A stretch of 64,000 nucleotides of DNA. Source: Myotis daubentonii. Taxonomy: Eukaryota; Chordata; Mammalia; Chiroptera; Vespertilionidae. The notes beneath the pieces were generated by a model. The model did not search any database, was not told where the DNA came from, and saw nothing but the letters and a program-made list of their open reading frames with translations. This document shows, in pieces, positions 1 through 11,800 of the stretch (positions are counted from its first letter, which is position 1; each line of letters opens with the position of its first letter). The position numbers were made by a program, and so were the translations under genes. The DNA lies in assembly GCF_963259705.1 (NCBI RefSeq), contig NC_081849.1, forward strand, positions 56,888,093-56,952,092, in the 5' to 3' direction.

Positions 1-1135
1 ATTCTTCTAGCTGCTCTTTCTTAGTCTCCTTGAAGAGTTTCTCCTCAATCCCAGTCTAAACACCGGAGTGTTGCTAGGCTCCAGTGTTTAAACCTCTTCT
101 CCCCGTCTCTATACCCATTCTCTTGGTGCTCACATAGTGTCTGATACCTTTAAATCCATTTACAGGGTGGCACCTCCCAAATATATATCTCCAGCTTGAC
201 CCTCTCCTCTGAATTCCTGACTGATACATACAACTAACTATTTGACATCTATATTTGAAGATTTCACTGGCATCTCAAACTTAAAGATTCAAAACTTCAG
301 AGTTCAAGTTTGAATCTGACGGATATTATTCACCAAACCTATTCCTTTTTTTAATCTCAGTAAATGGTAACTCCGTGCTTCCTATTTTTCAAGAAACGAA
401 TCTTGAAGTCATCTTTTAATTCTTTTATTAATATCCCACATCTGATCTCATAAAAATGCTGTCCACTTTCTAAATAAGCCTTCAGTCTTACCACTTCCTA
501 CCTCCACTACCGTACCCAGGGTCCAAGCCCTTGCCTGCATAATTACAGAAACCTTACAACTGCTCTCCTTCCTTCTATCTTTAGCTCATTCTAATCTATT
601 CTTAAAATCTCTGTCAGTGAATCTCATTATAATGTAAGACAGATCACATTACTTCTCTGTTTCATCCCCTCCAATGGCCAAAGTCTTTCACTGGCACCAA
701 TTTTCCTCTCTGATCTTATCCCCTATTAGTCACCTTTTGCTCACTCCCTTCTGTCATGCTGACCCCTTGCTCTTCTCAGGGGACTTGTTATTTGCTGCTC
801 CCTCTGTGTAGGATCCTATTCCTCCAAATATCTGTGTAGTCTATTCTCTCACCTACTTTATGTCTTGATGCAAATTTCACCCTTTCAATGGGTCCTTCAT
901 CAGCCATCCTACTATAAATCCATCACCCATTTCCCTGTGTTATTATTCTCCTCAGTACTAACATAATATACTTACATATATGTATTTACAATTATATTGT
1001 CTGTATATCCAGTTAGAATGTAAGTTCCAAGAAGGCAAGAAATTTTCCACTTGATTTATTTCTGTATGCCCAGTATATAGTATAGAATGGTGCCTAGAAT
1101 ATTATGAGCACTGAAATATTTGTTAAGGGCATGGA
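1..1135 (+). repeat. LINE-2-type 3' region (ancient)
   Basis: Diverged text of the old mammalian LINE-2 family. It has the 'small-company' pyrimidine-rich 3' region around 480-930 and the characteristic tail near 1010-1130 (aatgtaagttccaagaaggcaag, then a 'cagtatatag...tgcctag...gcactgaaatatttgtt' pattern). No reading frame is preserved. Family assignment is from memory of the tail; the 5' part (1-300) is less certain. Confidence 0.6.
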
Positions 1136-1139
1136 AAAA

Positions 1140-1440
1140 TAAATGATGTTACATCATTATTTGTAACTACTAATAGTGTTTCATTACATGGATGTTACTT
1201 TTTTAAACCAATTCTGGATTGATGCATGTTTAGGTTGTTTCTGTTTGTTATTATTGACAACATCTAAGTGTTTCCTTTAAGGTAAATCTCTGGAAGTGTA
1301 ATTACTGCATTAAATGATTGGCACAGCTTTAAGGCTTTAATTGCATGGTTAATAGTCCTCCAGAAGAAGTGCAAAGAGTCACACTCCTGAACAGTATACA
1401 AATACTGTAGTTTTGTTTAATGTCATTTTGTCATAATTTT
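1140..1440 (-). repeat. LINE-1 3' fragment (old)
   Basis: The sequence reads like the reverse complement of an old L1 ORF2/3'UTR junction: wording such as 'ggaagtgtaattactgcatt' and 'gtcctccagaagaagtgc' matches the classic L1 remnants. It is heavily diverged and has no open frame. Confidence 0.4.
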
Positions 1441-1462
1441 GATAAGAAAAAAAATGATTTCT

Positions 1463-1765
1463 GCCAGGGCCACTGTGTGGAGTTTGCACGTTCTCCCCAT
1501 GGCTATGTGAGTTTTCTCTAGGTCCTCAGTTTGCCTCCACATCCCAGAGATGTGCATGGGAGCGGAACCGGTGAGTCTCAGTTGTCCCAGTGACTGAGTG
1601 TGGGTGCATCCTATGATGAGTGGGTGTCACGTCCAGGATGGCCTCCCACTTTGCATCTTGAGCTGCTAGGAAAGGCTCTGGCCACCCACAACCCTGAACT
1701 GGAATAATCAGGTTGGAAAAGAATGATCTTATTTGTTTTTATTCATCTTTTTTTTTAAAAAAAAA

Positions 1766-1823
<58 letters not shown>

Positions 1824-2005
1824 ATTTTTATGTATTTTTATTTATCTCAATCTTTAAAGTTACAAATGTTTTGGGTCTTTTTTTTTAGAAGTTTGATGAT
1901 GTTTTTCTGACCAGAAATGTGTTGTAGGAACCTACCTCTTGTTTATCTCAATTAACCTATGTAATAGTTCCCAAGTACCTATCAATGACATTGAGGACTT
2001 GTATG
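1463..2005 (+). repeat. Unnamed old interspersed repeat, copy 1
   Basis: This block aligns by eye with 43693-44155. Shared landmarks are ccagggccactgt, ttctccccatg, gttttctct, a 'gactgagtgtgggtgcat' region, the 'ggaataa' tail, a 'gaccagaaat' stretch and 'cccaag.acct'. It resembles the 3' part of an old LINE (L2/RTE-like), but I cannot name the family. An AT microsatellite has grown inside it at about 1767-1821. Confidence 0.55.
1765..1821. repeat. (AT)n microsatellite
   Basis: About 55 bp of alternating AT, with one g interruption, follow a short poly-A. The reading frame across it (tyrosine/isoleucine repeats) is an artefact. Confidence 0.95.
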
Positions 2006-2111
2006 TTAGTGTCTCTAGTCCACTGTATTGGCTATCCTGATTCTAATCATTCTCTTGAATGCTTTTCAAAATAATATTAAAAACTTGGCATATCAGTGTA
2101 TCAGTGTTCTT

Positions 2112-2257
2112 TATTTGTTTATTTACTTATTTTGATGAGAAACATCAATTTATTATTTCATTCCTTGATTCTTGTTTGTGCCCTGACTAGGCATCAAACC
2201 TGCAACCTTGGAAAATTGGGATGATACTCTAACCAACTGGGCTACCTGGCCAGGGCT
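2112..2257 (-). mobile_element. Ves-family SINE, older type
   Basis: Read on the minus strand, it starts with the tRNA-like head gccctggccaggtagccc and the box-B-like ggtttgat. It continues into the 'caatgaat...gatgtttctc' body. This is the older Ves subtype ('gttggttagag' head), also seen at 8686 and 14564. Confidence 0.8.
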
Positions 2258-2366
2258 CTCAGTTTTACATCCATGCAACATTTCTCACAAGCTAGATGGT
2301 AGCATCTCTCTCAGCCAACAAGTGAATGGATAATGGACAGCTTTTGTTAATAGTTGTGTAGCACTA

Positions 2367-2679
2367 TCTATACTAATAAAAGCCTATGTGGTCATGATGC
2401 CCTTACGCCATAACAATGCATCACCAGGAGGCTGCATGCTCATCGGGCACGTGTGGGTGGGTACGGTGCACGCAGGTGGGCAGGGACTTGATGCTGCATG
2501 CGCTGCCCAGAGGCGGGACCCCTGGCTCAGGACTACCTCTTTGGGGCAATCCATCAAGGAGCCCCGGATGGGTGGGTGGGGCCTACCACTTTGGGGCATT
2601 GATCACAGGGCTCCCACACTGTGAGAGGGCACAGGCCAGGCTGGGGAACCCCCTCCGAAGTACACGAATTTTATGTACT

Positions 2680-2682
<3 letters not shown>
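2367..2682 (+). mobile_element. HeliBat-type Helitron, non-autonomous
   Basis: Starts with tctatactaataaaagcc after host A, the usual TC 5' end. It ends in the degraded 3' stem 'cacgaattttatgtactggg'; the expected CTAG is lost and runs straight into an AT microsatellite. The GC-rich interior gives overlapping reading frames on both strands that are not genes. There is no Rep/helicase coding. Confidence 0.8.

Positions 2683-2726
<44 letters not shown>
2683..2726. repeat. (AT)n microsatellite between Helitron and SINE
   Basis: About 44 bp of alternating AT replace the Helitron 3' terminus and abut the A-rich tail of the next minus-strand SINE. Confidence 0.9.
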
Positions 2727-2727
<1 letters not shown>

Positions 2728-2925
2728 GTTTTCAATGGTTCAGAGAAAGGAAGGGAAAGAGAGAGAGAGAAACATCAATGATGAGAAAGAATCATAGATA
2801 GGCCACCTCCTGCACTCTCCCTACTGGGGATCGAGCCCAAAATTAGGGCATGTGCCCTTATTAAGAATCAAACCATGACCTCCTGGTTCATAGGTCAATG
2901 CTCAACCAGTGACCTACACCAGCTG
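2727..2925 (-). mobile_element. Ves SINE
   Basis: On the minus strand: tRNA-like head near 2925 ('cagctggtgtaggtcac'), then the 'ctacctcctgcac' middle and the 'gaaacatcaatgatgag' tail region. It is a diverged copy. Confidence 0.8.
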
Positions 2926-3693
2926 TGTGTGTAGCACTTTCTTTGACTGCACAGAGGAGTTCCTACAAATTCTTCAAATCAAGTCAATTTTTTATACTCA
3001 TATGTGCTTTCTCCACATTTACCAGACTCTGACTATAGATTCAATAACAGGACTGATACTAGTTGTTGTTTTTTTCTTTAGAGCGAAATAACAAATAAAC
3101 AAAGTCCATCATAGCTAAAATTATCTTTTTACAAAGCAAGTCACTTGTAGCTCCCCTCAGTCTTTAGATGGTAAGTGAATTCCTCGATGAGTGCAGGTTT
3201 TCCCATCCCTTTAGGGAGGTGTAAGATAGTCAGGAGTGTGTAGCTACTCTGTGGGTCTAATGTGAGTCTTTCAAACTGAAGCTTATTTCCTTTGGCTGAG
3301 ATTCTGACAGGCCTCCTTCCTGTGCTCTTGTTAGATTTTTCTGGCTACATTCATAAAATAGAGAGCCTGTCTCTTTGTGAATATTGAATTCCTCTATATG
3401 ATAACTTGTGATTTTAATGAAGCTTTGTTAATCTTGAAAATTTAGGCTCTTGTGTGTCTAGTCCCTCTAATCTCCCTGAGCTATTTTTACTGTTGTTAGC
3501 TAACTGTTACTATCTTATCTCTCAGTGTAGTCAGATTTTCTGTGAATTCTATTGAAAGAGGGCCTATTGTCAGGCATCTTCTTCGATTCTAGTATGAGAA
3601 TTTTTAACTATCTCATTTCCCCTGACTACTCGAGTCAAATACAGTATACAAACTTAAAAAAAAAAAAAAGATGCCTCCATATATATTCAAATT
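2926..3693. other. Unassigned, AT-rich
   Basis: No recognisable gene or repeat. It contains a poly-A run at about 3655-3669 just before the next SINE. Confidence 0.5.
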
Positions 3694-3884
3694 ACTTTAA
3701 AAATTTTTAAATATATTTTTATTGATTTCATAGAGGAAGGGAGAGCGAGAGAGAGAGAAACAAAATGATGAGAATCAAGCCTGCAACCCAGGTGAAACCC
3801 AGGAATGTGCCCTGACTGGCAATTGAACTGTGACCTCCTGGTTCATAGGTCAACGCTCAACCCTGAGCCACACTGGCCGGGCTC
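3694..3884 (-). mobile_element. Ves SINE
   Basis: Head on the minus strand at 3884 (agcccggccagtgtgg), with a tail of 'aatcaataaaaatatattt' type. Likely target duplication tcaaattac at about 3687 and about 3884. Confidence 0.85.
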
Positions 3885-4138
3885 AAATTACATTTTAAGA
3901 AACATATTCCTTCCCATGACTTTAGAAATAGTAATTACTTTGGGTAAAAGGTATTAATATGGTGACTGAAACTACATGGAGCAAGAGTGACAGATAAACA
4001 CAACTCTGTATACATGGGCTTTGCTTTTTAAGGAAAAGGAGTACATTTACCTAAAGCAGCTATTGCCAAAAGAGCTGCTGTTGCCAAAATTGTTGGTCTC
4101 TGCATAATTTAAAACTATTAAAAATTGTTGTTGCCAGA

Positions 4139-4348
4139 ACCAGTTTGGCTCAGTGGATAGAGCGTCGGCCTGCGGACCAAGGGATCCCGGGTTCGATTCC
4201 GGTCAAGGGCATGTGCCTTGGTTGCCGGCACATCCCCAGTGGGGGGCGTGCAGGAGGCAGCTGATCCATGTTTCTCTCTCATGGATGTTTCTGGCTCTCT
4301 GTCCCTCTCCCTTCCTCTCTGTAAGAAATCAATAAAATATATTTTAAA
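4139..4348 (+). mobile_element. Ves SINE, full length
   Basis: The tRNA-like head 'ccagtttggctcagtggat' leads to an A box and B box (ggttcgattccggtcaaggg), the 'caggaggcagctgatcc' body and an aatcaataaaatatatttt tail. It is flanked by imperfect duplications aaattgttgttgcca / aaattgttgatgcca at about 4124 and 4349. Close to consensus, so fairly young. Confidence 0.95.
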
Positions 4349-4363
4349 AAAAATTGTTGATGC

Positions 4364-4970
4364 CACAGAGCATTATTTTGTGAATTATAACTATCGATAT
4401 TTGTCACACTAATACTTAAAACTAAGAATTGGAGAAATTGTGGTTTGTTTAGTAATCTATGAGAGAATCTGATTACAGGAGGGTTATTCCAAACTTTTTT
4501 GAAGAGGTCAGCCTCCAGGCTATTCTCCTTGGTATATAATTATCTTATATATCAAAATATTGCCAACTACAAAATTAGAGAAGACAAGAAACATTTTCCC
4601 CCTCTAACATTTTCAAAATACTAAAATACCTAAGCAGATGATATCAAATATATAGTGATAGAAGATTTGACTTTGGGTGGTAGGCACACAATGCAATATA
4701 CAGATGATGTATTATAGAATTATACACTTAAGACCCATATAATTTAAAAAATAATTTAATATTTCCTAGGATAAAATAAATTTATATTTTTACTGTAATT
4801 ATTTGCTTAGATATTGTTGGCATAATTTTAAATTTATATTTTCCAGATGAAGAAGCCCTCTACCTTTATTCTTAAGCCACCTCTAATGCATACAATTGAG
4901 TAAAATCTGCTTTTTTTATTTAAAGCTGAAATACAGCATTTAAAAATAATATTTGGTTCTCCCTGACTGC
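4364..4970. other. Unassigned, AT-rich
   Basis: I see no gene, known repeat or motif cluster here. Confidence 0.5.
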
Positions 4971-4971
4971 C

Positions 4972-5415
4972 TATATTAGTTTTCCTAAGGTTGTCATAAC
5001 GAATTACCACAAACTTGGTAGCTTAAAGTGACAGGAATTTATTCCCTGACTGCTCTGAAGGCGAGAAGTCTGAAAATCAGTTTAGCAGGGTTGCTTTCTT
5101 CTGAAGGCTCTAAGAGAGTCTGTCCCATGCCTCTCTCCTAGTACCTGATGGCAGCTGGCATTCCTTGGATTGTGGGTGAATCACTTCAATCTCTGCCTCC
5201 ATCTTCACAGGGGTTTCCCCTCAATGAGTCTGCATCTCAAATCCACTCCTTTCTCTTATAAGGACACAGCCATTGGGTTTAGGTCTCTCCCTAAATGCAG
5301 GATGATCTTAACTAGAGATTCTTAACATAATTACATCTGCACAGAGCCTATTTCCAAATGAGGTATGAGGACTTCAAGATATCTTTATAGGGGACACAAA
5401 ATAACTCACTAAACT
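4972..5415 (+). repeat. Ancient eutherian interspersed repeat
   Basis: Matches a widespread mammalian repeat recognised by 'tattagttttcctaagg..gtcataac.aa.taccacaaact' near its start. It also has 'ttataaggacacagccattgg' and 'aattacatctgcacagagcc' in the middle and a 'gggacacaaaataactcac' end. I am sure of the family text, not of its formal name. Confidence 0.65.
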
Positions 5416-6048
5416 CCCTCTCCAGAATTCAAAAATTTATAGTAAGTCTCCTTAATTTTTATGGAAATACTTGTATAGGTACAATAAGAATATCTTTCTA
5501 AGGTTTTGCCTAGGGTGTTTTGAGACTGAAACTCTAATCAGGTATGACAAGCTGCCTTTAAAGGTCAGGGAAAGGCTTTACTTATAGAGCTAGTGTCTCC
5601 AAACTTCTCCCAAGAAAACTGGCCCAATACCTGGCTTACAAGGTCTCAGCTTTATCCTTAAGGCTAAGTCTCTTCAAAACCTTGGGAAACTTCCAGAAAT
5701 AGGAACTCACTTCTCTATATTAGGCTTGTTTTCTGGCCTTCGAATAAAAAAATAGAGGTGCTTAAGAACTAAAATCTAAGGCTCTTTATGAAAATATCAA
5801 GGCAGAAGTTCATTTTTGGTCTTTGTAGCTGTTTAGTACTCTAAGCCTCAGGAACTGTGATGCAAAGTCAAGGGCCCTGTATGATACATAAATACTCTTG
5901 TTGCTCTTAGGTTAAAAATGAGGTCAAAACTAATAGCCACTTTTTATGAACAGGAATCATCTTTGAGATTATTATGATCATAAGAGTGACAGATTGTCAT
6001 AAAATATATAAATACTACAAACTGTCAAAATTGAATATATACAGTTGT
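5416..6048. other. Unassigned
   Basis: No gene or repeat recognised. Confidence 0.5.
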
Positions 6049-6165
6049 TTATCTCTTCCTCTAGAATGAAAGCTTGATAAAGGCAATGATTTGCTCTTGT
6101 TCAATACTATTATGTCCAGAAATTACAGTAATTCCTGGTACATCTGAGGTGCTCAATAAATTAAA
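6049..6165 (+). repeat. LINE-2 tail fragment
   Basis: The order 'tagaatgaaagcttgat', 'aggcaatgatttgctc', 'ctggtacatctgaggtgctcaataaat' is that of an L2 3' end. Confidence 0.6.
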
Positions 6166-6764
6166 ACTAAGAAAATTAAAATATATGTATACATTAATTT
6201 ATTTTAAAATAACAATAGACCAATTACAAAAATAATCTTTAATAAAAATGGGTAGTTTTTTCTTAAAAGACAATGGGTCGGAATTGTTTTACATTTTTGC
6301 CAATATCTTTAATATGTAGCTTAATAGAAGCCAGCTAGGTTCTCATACCTGCATCTGCATTGAATTTGTTGCAGTACGTTGCAGTGTCTTGTTCTGGTTA
6401 AAGTATATGAAAAAAATATGGTCTTACTCCAATATGTAGCTTAGAAAAGCAGGAGAATATTTTAATGCCTTTTTAGATAATTGTAAATATTCTTCTTTGA
6501 TCTATATCCCAAATCCACAAATGATAGTTACTTTTTAAAATAGTGTATATCAATTAGATTTTAATTAGTAAGACCTTCAATGTGATACCTTCTCAAAAAC
6601 AAAAGTGAAACGTTAGGGCTTCTAAACAGTGGCCCTGGATAAACATCAGAGCCATGATTGGGGTGGGGTATTCTCAAGTCCTTTCTCATTTATCTAAAGC
6701 TCCTGGATCAGATAGCAAACTTTTGGAGCCATATGTGCAATAGAAAATCCAACTCAATTGCTAA

Positions 6765-7688
6765 TAAGAGATGGGAGTTACCATTAGACAATTCAGGATA
6801 ACCCATGAGCAGAGGGTGAAATGTTCAACTTCCTGGGAGTCAGGTGGGTTACATGAAGGAAGTCAGAAATCTGAACTAACTCAAACTCAGGCTTCTCTGG
6901 GAGATAGAAGGGAAGAATGCAAAATAAGCAAGCTAGAGCCACACCTCCTTTATCTGGTATCTATATGAGTAGCTCAGGAGAAAATATTTCTATCTTAATC
7001 ATCCAAAAGCAGGTAACAGGCAGCTGGGGACCACTCCTATCCTATATAATCCTATATAATGACAGGGTAATATGCAAATTGACCCTAATGGCAGAACGAC
7101 TGGTCACTATGATGTGCACTGACCACCAGGTGGCAGACGCTCAATGCAGGAGCTGCCCCCTGGTGGTCAGTGTGCTCCCACAGCGGGAGCCCAGGTCAAA
7201 CACAAGCCCGGCTGAAGGCTGGGAGCACAGCAGCAGTGGTGGGAGCCTCTCCCACCTCCTCAACAGGGCTAAGGGTGTCTGACTGCAGCTTAAACCCAGT
7301 CCCCCAGGGAGCCAGCCTAAGCTGGCAGGTAGACATCCCCCCAGGGCTCCCGGGCTGCCAGAGGGCACAGGCCAGGCTGAGAGACTGCCCCCCCGCACAA
7401 GTGCACAAATTTTCATGCACTGGGCCTCTAGTAGCTATATAAAGCCCACTAAAATTATTCAAACTAGCCCATTCTAAATGTTCACCCTGCCTTTCCTTTC
7501 CCAAGCGAATTCCCAGGAAAGGCTCTGGCCTAATGCTTTCTCCTCCCACCTGTCTTCTGCCTCCTGCCTCCTGGTGTATTTCCCATGTGGACCTGCCTGG
7601 TGTGCTGTGCCTCCTGTCTCCTGGACCTATGAGTATAATAAACTGTTTCCCTGAGCCCCTCCTGTGTCTCCTCTTGTGATCACACATG
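6765..7688 (+). repeat. Putative solo ERV LTR, split by a Helitron
   Basis: The right half (7432-7688) looks like an LTR U3/R/U5. It has a TATA box (ctatataaag, about 7436), a polyadenylation signal (aataaa, about 7636) followed by a gt/t-rich stretch, and an end near 'gatcaca'. The left half (from about 6765) is assigned only because it flanks the inserted Helitron. No gag, pol or env text accompanies it. Terminal TG and target duplication were not established. Confidence 0.4.
7040..7431 (+). mobile_element. HeliBat-type Helitron with inverted CTCF-like motif pair
   Basis: Begins tcctatataat and ends gggcctctag followed by host T. The 10-bp unit cctatataat is repeated at the 5' end. The interior carries ccaccaggtggcag (7123-7136) and its inverse ctgccccctggtgg (7153-7166) around 'caatgcagg'. 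Overlapping reading frames in the GC-rich interior are not genes. Same subfamily as the elements at 52416, 56648, 58980 and 60942. Confidence 0.92.
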
Positions 7689-8685
7689 ACTGACCATACA
7701 TAAAAAAGACAAAACATTGCTCTTTTTTAGAGAATGAGGGTATGTGGAGAAGGCTACAGAACATTTGTGGTTTCTTTGCTCTGGTCTTAGCCAGGTCACT
7801 GTTCCACCTACTCTCTCTGAATGAATGAAGCGTGAATGAAGTAGACTTTTTCAATGATTTCTTTTCAAACTCCTCTAGTGGTAAGGTGTTTTTTTTAAAA
7901 AAAAAAAATGTATTTAATTGCTTTCCATTTCTAGCTTGTGAGTGAAGTAAATAAAATATGGATTTGTGGGTAGGAATAATTTGGTTCAAACTCCAAATTT
8001 CCCCAAATTATTAATATTCCTTTGTTGGAGTTATTCCCCCACCTCCCACTGTGTTCATGTTTTTATTCACTAAAAAGATGACTATAGTGCTTCCTTCAGT
8101 GGCATTAAATCCATAGTGTGTGTAAAACACCTGACTCAAAGAAGACAGTCTCCCTTTACAGCAAAGTTCACAGCTGCTGGACATGCTGAGACTTTCTAAA
8201 AGTCTACAGCTGTTCATCAAAGACTGTAAAAGGAATAAATAAACTTTCTTCGTTTCTGGATCATAGGTCATAGGCATTGTTTAATTCCTAAATTTCTATC
8301 GACAAAGCTCCATTCAATAAATAATTGTTCTGTTGATTAGTTTGACTTCCTTCTTTCCCTGACTCTATTGAAAATAAGATAACCCACCCATCATTTGGCA
8401 ATAATGCACTTAAATTCTAAATTGTAAATATATTAATTTTTATTTTTTGTAATTATATTTTTGAAGACATAAAATAAATAACAACATATTAATTTCCATG
8501 GTTTACTTCCTTCATATCCTCATACCATGTTTGAAGATTGAACTATCTTGTAACTATTTTGATTGGAAAGTTAGAATGGGTGGTGTCTTGTGCTATTTAA
8601 AATGAACTTTAACGTAATATTTTTTCTTTTAACATTACATCTTTATGCCCATTGCCTCTTCCCACATTTTTTTTCCCTCACCTAA
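7689..8685. other. Unassigned
   Basis: No repeat or gene recognised. Minus-strand frames of 88-120 codons here have low-complexity or ordinary chance composition and no splice or start context. Confidence 0.5.
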
Positions 8686-8863
8686 GGACATGTTTATTGA
8701 TTTTAGAAAGGCAGGGAGAGAGAAACTTCTATGGTTACTTCCCATACCCACTCTGAATGGGGATCGAAGCACAGCCTAGGTATGCACCCTGACTGGGAAT
8801 TGAACCTGCACCTTTTGGCATACGGGAGGACTCTCCAACTAACTGAGCCACCCAGCCAGGGCT
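8686..8863 (-). mobile_element. Ves SINE, older type
   Basis: The minus-strand head 'agccctggctgggtggctc' leads to 'ggttcaattcccagtcagggt' and a short tail. Target duplication ctcttcccacatt / ctcttcccagatt lies at about 8656 and 8862. Confidence 0.88.
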
Positions 8864-8874
8864 CTTCCCAGATT

Positions 8875-11800
8875 CTTGCTGCTTACTCACTGTGAACCCA
8901 ATTTCCTGGTGACTATAATGATCCTCGGATGTAAAATGAGCTGTCTGCAGTATTTTCACAACCATTTTATGAAATTAGAGCATTGTCCAAAAAAATAAAT
9001 GAAATACAGGGAAATGGGGAAAAAAAAATCAAAAAACTTGACATGATCCATCCAGGTAAGAGCTAAATTGTTTATGTCTTTCCAAGTCATTCTTTTCTTC
9101 TTTTTAACAAAACAAGGGCCAATAATGCCAAAAGCCCCACAATTCCCTTTGGTACAGCCTACTTGCTTTCATTGTCAAGACAGGAGAAGGTAAAACTTTC
9201 CAATTTTTTTAGGCACTCACAACTCTGAAACTAGCTTTGACCTTTTGCCAGTATAAATGAATTGCTTTAAGATAGTAGCTAGTTCACAAAAATAATTAAT
9301 TGGAATTCCCAAGCCAGATGACATTAATGCCAGAGAATCCAAATACTGAACCTAGTTGTAGATCAACCTCTGACCATGACAGGGAGGAGAAAAAAGAAAT
9401 AGAAAACAAACAAAAAAAGTGGGTCCAAAGACTAAAGACAACACTTGGTATTAGATAATTCCTCATATTTTAGAATCTTGTATAATGTCTAATGATTTCA
9501 CTCTACATGCCTCAGTCTGCCCTAGCAACACCAAATGTGCTTTTCTTGGCATTCTTTACAAACTACTCTAATCTCAGTGCAAGTTTCCTAGTGGAATCCT
9601 GTCTAGCACCCAGTTAACTTAGTGAAGCCAAAGTTCTCAATTCCTCAATCACTTACACCAGCCAGAAGCTCCTCTGACTGGCACACATGTTTTCCCCACC
9701 AGAGCCACGGTTCTCTGAGGATCTGTGCTGATTCTACACACACTTCTGGTTGCAAGTTCATATTTGGATCCAGGCAGTAAGATCTGTTCAAACTCCAGAG
9801 CCCATTAAACTTCATCATCTTGAAGTTCACTGGCATAGTTCATATTTTTAAGAAACAAAGTATGAAACACACATTCCACATTTACTAAGTATAACTTTCA
9901 TCACCAAGAGAATATCCATATTCAAAATATGAGCTTAGATTTTACCTAAGCTTTATGAAAGAAATTCTTCTAAAGAAAGCCTTGATTTCAGTTGAGTAAA
10001 TATTCTTTAATTTGTAATTTCTCAAAATATTAATTATTTCCAAAAAATAGGAACATAAAAATGAGAAATTAGAAGATTCATTTATAGAGGTAACTTTAAA
10101 AATGAACACCGCCTCATTTTATCCTGGCCTTATATCAATTCTGGTCAATGCTCTAGAGAACACTGAGGCCATAACAATGTTTTAAGGCTGTTGTTGTTGT
10201 TATTGTTGTTTTACTTTTTAACATATTAAGAGTCATCAAGTGAATAAATGCAACTAGCAATGTTTATACTTGAGGCATTATCTCCTTGGGGGTTTATGAA
10301 TCTTGAGGAGCCCAATATTGCTGTCATTAGAGATATTAATTTAATGTTTACACATTCAAAGTTGACATATTAATCCAAAGAAAACTAAAAAAAAAAATCT
10401 ATTTTCATATGCAATTCACTGAGTAGTGCTAAAGTGACTGAACAATGAGTATGCTTACAAATTACTTTTTCAAAGTAGTTTCTAAATATGATTTATTTCA
10501 ATTTTCTTTTAGGAAATCAGTCCCTGATATATCTCTACTGTCAGTTCTACATCCAGAGGTCTGAGAAATGTCATAGGTAGAGTATAATGTGAATAAAGGA
10601 AAGAATGCTTGTAACAAACAGGAGCAGCAGCAGCAACAAAATATGATAATAAATAAGGGCCAAAATATGCCTCTTGTCTCTAGCAGGTACAAAGACCTTC
10701 TTTGATAATAATAGTAAATAAATAAATAGTTAGCCATAGAAACAGTTAACATTAGACTACATTAGTCTATTTTTAAATTTCTTAGCTACTTCTAATTATT
10801 ATTTAGGTAGGTCCTCTAGAGGCATGTGTAAGAACTCATGAAGAAATGGTTGAATTTAGGCTAAGCCCACATCATGGCTCTGATGTGCTGATTTATGTTT
10901 GTAGAAAAGCATCTCTGAACATCCTAGTGCATTCTTTTTATGTAAAAGGATGTCTGGTATATTTGGGTAACCTTCAGATGATTCTAATATTGTAAATATA
11001 GATGATAGATGACAGATAGATGATAGATAGATAATTCCATAAGATAGTCTCATTATTCTCTATCATTCGTCCCCTGTATTCTAGGTTCTATCTAGACAGT
11101 ATTTCCAAAGGATTGCAAATAGGAACAATGCACGCAAATTGTGGGCACTTTTATTCCACAAAGTCAGATAACTCGGCTGCCTGCCACCAGGGCCCTCTCT
11201 CCTCCCTGCTCTCCCTGATGAAACCACAAGAGATGATATCTATACTACTCCAGTGTATTTTGTGGTCAATTACAAAGAACAAAGGGTCCTGACATGTTGC
11301 CGAATTTCTCTGGGGTCTTTTAAACAAATAGCCTTCCAATAGATTCCAGAAGAGAAAATATCAGGGCATGTGGTTTAGGGTCTTTTATTCACACCAATTT
11401 TGAGAAATGGCTACCTTGCAGTAGTCCTGAAATCCTAAACTACCTACGGAATGCCAGGTAAATGCTAATTCTGGACACATTAAAAAGAAAAAAAGAGAAA
11501 AATCTTCACCATGATGGTCTCTCCCTGATGCAAGCTGTTTCTACATAGGCAAAGATATTATCATTCTTTAAGATGCATGAATCAAGATGTATGACTCAGT
11601 GTCGATGCTACCACTGTTTTTTCAATCTTAAAACTCTCAATAGCAACTGAGGGTATTCTTTATTCAGCTAAAAATCACTTTACTATCTAGTGTGATGCTG
11701 CACCATCTAATAATATGTCCAAGTGCAGAGATATTATGGAGCATGTCATGAATGCATTTGTGATTTTTATACTACCTTTATAATGACCTAGTTCTTGTTT

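Noticed and set aside
4139..4215. tRNA-like sequence with A and B boxes
   Set aside because: It is the head of a Ves SINE, followed by SINE body and tail, not a tRNA gene.
7196..7717. 173-codon minus frame, the longest in the window
   Set aside because: It spans the Helitron/LTR junction, so it cannot be an ancestral gene.
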